From Liopterus haemorrhoidalis (lineage: Eukaryota; Arthropoda; Insecta; Coleoptera; Dytiscidae), in contig OZ020622.1 in the NCBI GenBank assembly GCA_963971575.1, forward strand, positions 10,144,279-10,208,278: DNA of 64,000 bases. Reading direction: 5' to 3'. The notes beneath the pieces were generated by a model, which searched no databases, had not been told where the DNA came from, and saw only the letters and a list, made by a program, of their open reading frames with translations. A program made the position numbers and the translations under genes. Shown piece after piece: positions 63,138 to 64,000 of the stretch. Numbering within the stretch: position 1 is the first letter of the stretch; every line of letters starts with the position of its first letter.

Positions 63138-63300
63138 TGATAGTACTAGACTTGAACAATGCAATATACTGAGTATTAGTATCAACGAGATATAATACTT
63201 CATAAATATAGAATTCGGACTTTTCAGAAACTGCTCAACAACCTGTTTCCATCTTCATCGATCACTAGAATAATAAATTTTTGCAGTTACTTAGACCTTT
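63138..63300. other. Spacer, nothing recognised
   Basis: Short AT-rich stretch between SINE and mariner. Confidence 0.4.
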
Positions 63301-64000
63301 TATTCCAGGCATTGTAGGGATGGGATGATGTGGTAGGTATATTGCTATTGGTCGGCTTTATATCTTGATTCTTTCGATAATGACTTCCATGATTGGAAGA
63401 GCCTCCTGCTACTTCTTTGTGGCCCTCTCTATGTCGGGAATGGTGTCAAAACGTTTTCCTTTTAGCACGGTTTTTTGGGAAGAGCCAGAAGTCGCATGGT
63501 GCTAAATCCGGAGAGTAAGGCGAATGTGGACAGACACGAATCTTTTTTTCGGCCAAAAACTAGCGGGTCAGAAGCGAAGTGTGGGAACAAATTTCGCATT
63601 CACTCGTCTTATTTTCAAATTATCGATTAAAATGCTTTGCACCGACTCGTATGTGATGTTCAGTTTTTCGGTAAGCTCTCGAATAGTCAATCGTCTGTTT
63701 GCAGGAACCATTTTTGCCATTTTTTGCACATTTTCGTCTGTTTTTGAAGTCGAAGGACGTCCCGAGCGTTGCTCATCTTCAACCGACTCATTTCCGCTTT
63801 TAAATCGCTCATACCACTTGTGAACTGTCTTCAGAGTAACCATATTATCACCATATACTGATTTTAACATTTCACGAGCTTCTTTGGCATTTTTTTGCAA
63901 CTTGAAACAAAACTTAATGTTAACGTGTTGTTCGAAATCCATTATACGCGACAGACACGGCAAACACGACCTCACTCCAGCTCTGGAAGCTGACTGACAA
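63301..64000 (-). mobile_element. mariner (irritans/SETMAR-like) element, deleted, runs off the right edge
   Basis: Coding on the minus strand begins at 63939; its 5' TIR is at or beyond the window end. After about 125 codons the sequence jumps to the C-terminal portion (SPYSPDLAPCDFWLFPK, then GKRFDTIPDIERATKKYQEA in another frame), so the catalytic centre is deleted. The 3' end near 63300 is not sharply defined. Confidence 0.8.
63568..63939 (-). pseudogene. mariner transposase N-terminal half
   Basis: From the ATG at 63937-63939: MDFEQHVNIKFCFKLQKNAK, EAREMLKSVYGDNMVTLKTV, HKWYERFKSGNESVEDEQRS, GRPSTSKTDENVQKMAKMVP, RRLTIRELTEKLNITYESVQ, SILIDNLKIRRVNAKFVPTL. This is the paired HTH domain with the GRPS linker of irritans/SETMAR-type mariner transposases, intact to about residue 122 and then terminated by the deletion at about 63568. 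It could in principle still bind TIR DNA but has no catalytic domain. Confidence 0.92.

Overview
The window looks like a piece of an insect genome (an arthropod at the least) made almost entirely of transposable-element debris. The base composition is AT-rich, spliceosomal exon-intron structure is visible, and mariner, Tc1, DD41D, hAT, piggyBac, pogo/Tigger, Copia and Jockey/R1-type elements sit side by side, a mixture typical of large insect genomes. There is no prokaryotic gene organisation, no rRNA, no functional-looking tRNA gene and no CRISPR array. The only host gene that can be named is the 3' part of an acid (lysosomal/gastric-type) lipase on the minus strand: exons at 62164-62407 and 60479-60768, with the rest of the gene beyond the right edge. 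Two further short stretches, 6552-6711 (-) and 26156-26214 (+), look like possible exons of unidentified host genes.

Layout. 1-16.5 kb: dispersed repeats, a LINE RT relic, a mariner split by a 1.9-kb hAT that contains a 72-bp minisatellite, a deleted Tc1 element, another mariner relic split by a hAT, a foldback repeat, and an autonomous-type hAT (14277-16418) with a perfect 8-bp target duplication and a frameshifted transposase. 16.5-21.3 kb: a complete, apparently very young Copia retrotransposon on the minus strand, with one 1358-codon open frame, two 287-bp LTRs identical by eye, a 5-bp target duplication, and a primer site matching the anticodon-arm region of initiator tRNA-Met. 22-28 kb: copies of a repeat that carries tRNA-like modules, plus a long-TIR element. 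28.5-32.7 kb: a piggyBac with TTAA ends inside a LINE tail, a 26-bp tandem array, foldback and DD41D fragments, and a hAT MITE. 34.9-40.2 kb: several deletion derivatives of one mariner clade (one apparently made of two inverted C-terminal halves) and a nearly complete DD41D transposon whose long open frame has the third catalytic Asp changed to Asn.

40.7-58.3 kb: further hATs with 8-bp duplications, a pogo-like element split by a 566-bp foldback element, tRNA-derived SINEs, several LINE tails, a large TIR element holding a Tigger-type MITE, a PIF/Harbinger-like MITE, a Tigger relic sitting in the exact centre of a 28-bp palindrome, and a hammerhead-like Penelope-type tail. 58.3-64 kb: a deleted mariner, the lipase exons with a ~720-bp inverted repeat in their intron, a second SINE copy, and the 5' half of an irritans/SETMAR-type mariner.

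No genes here form an operon or pathway. What organises the window is its insertion history: elements nested in elements, with intact target duplications giving the order. The most unusual items are the tRNA-module repeat family, the foldback families, the young Copia and the D-to-N DD41D transposase. All identifications come from reading motifs and termini by eye; no database search was possible.
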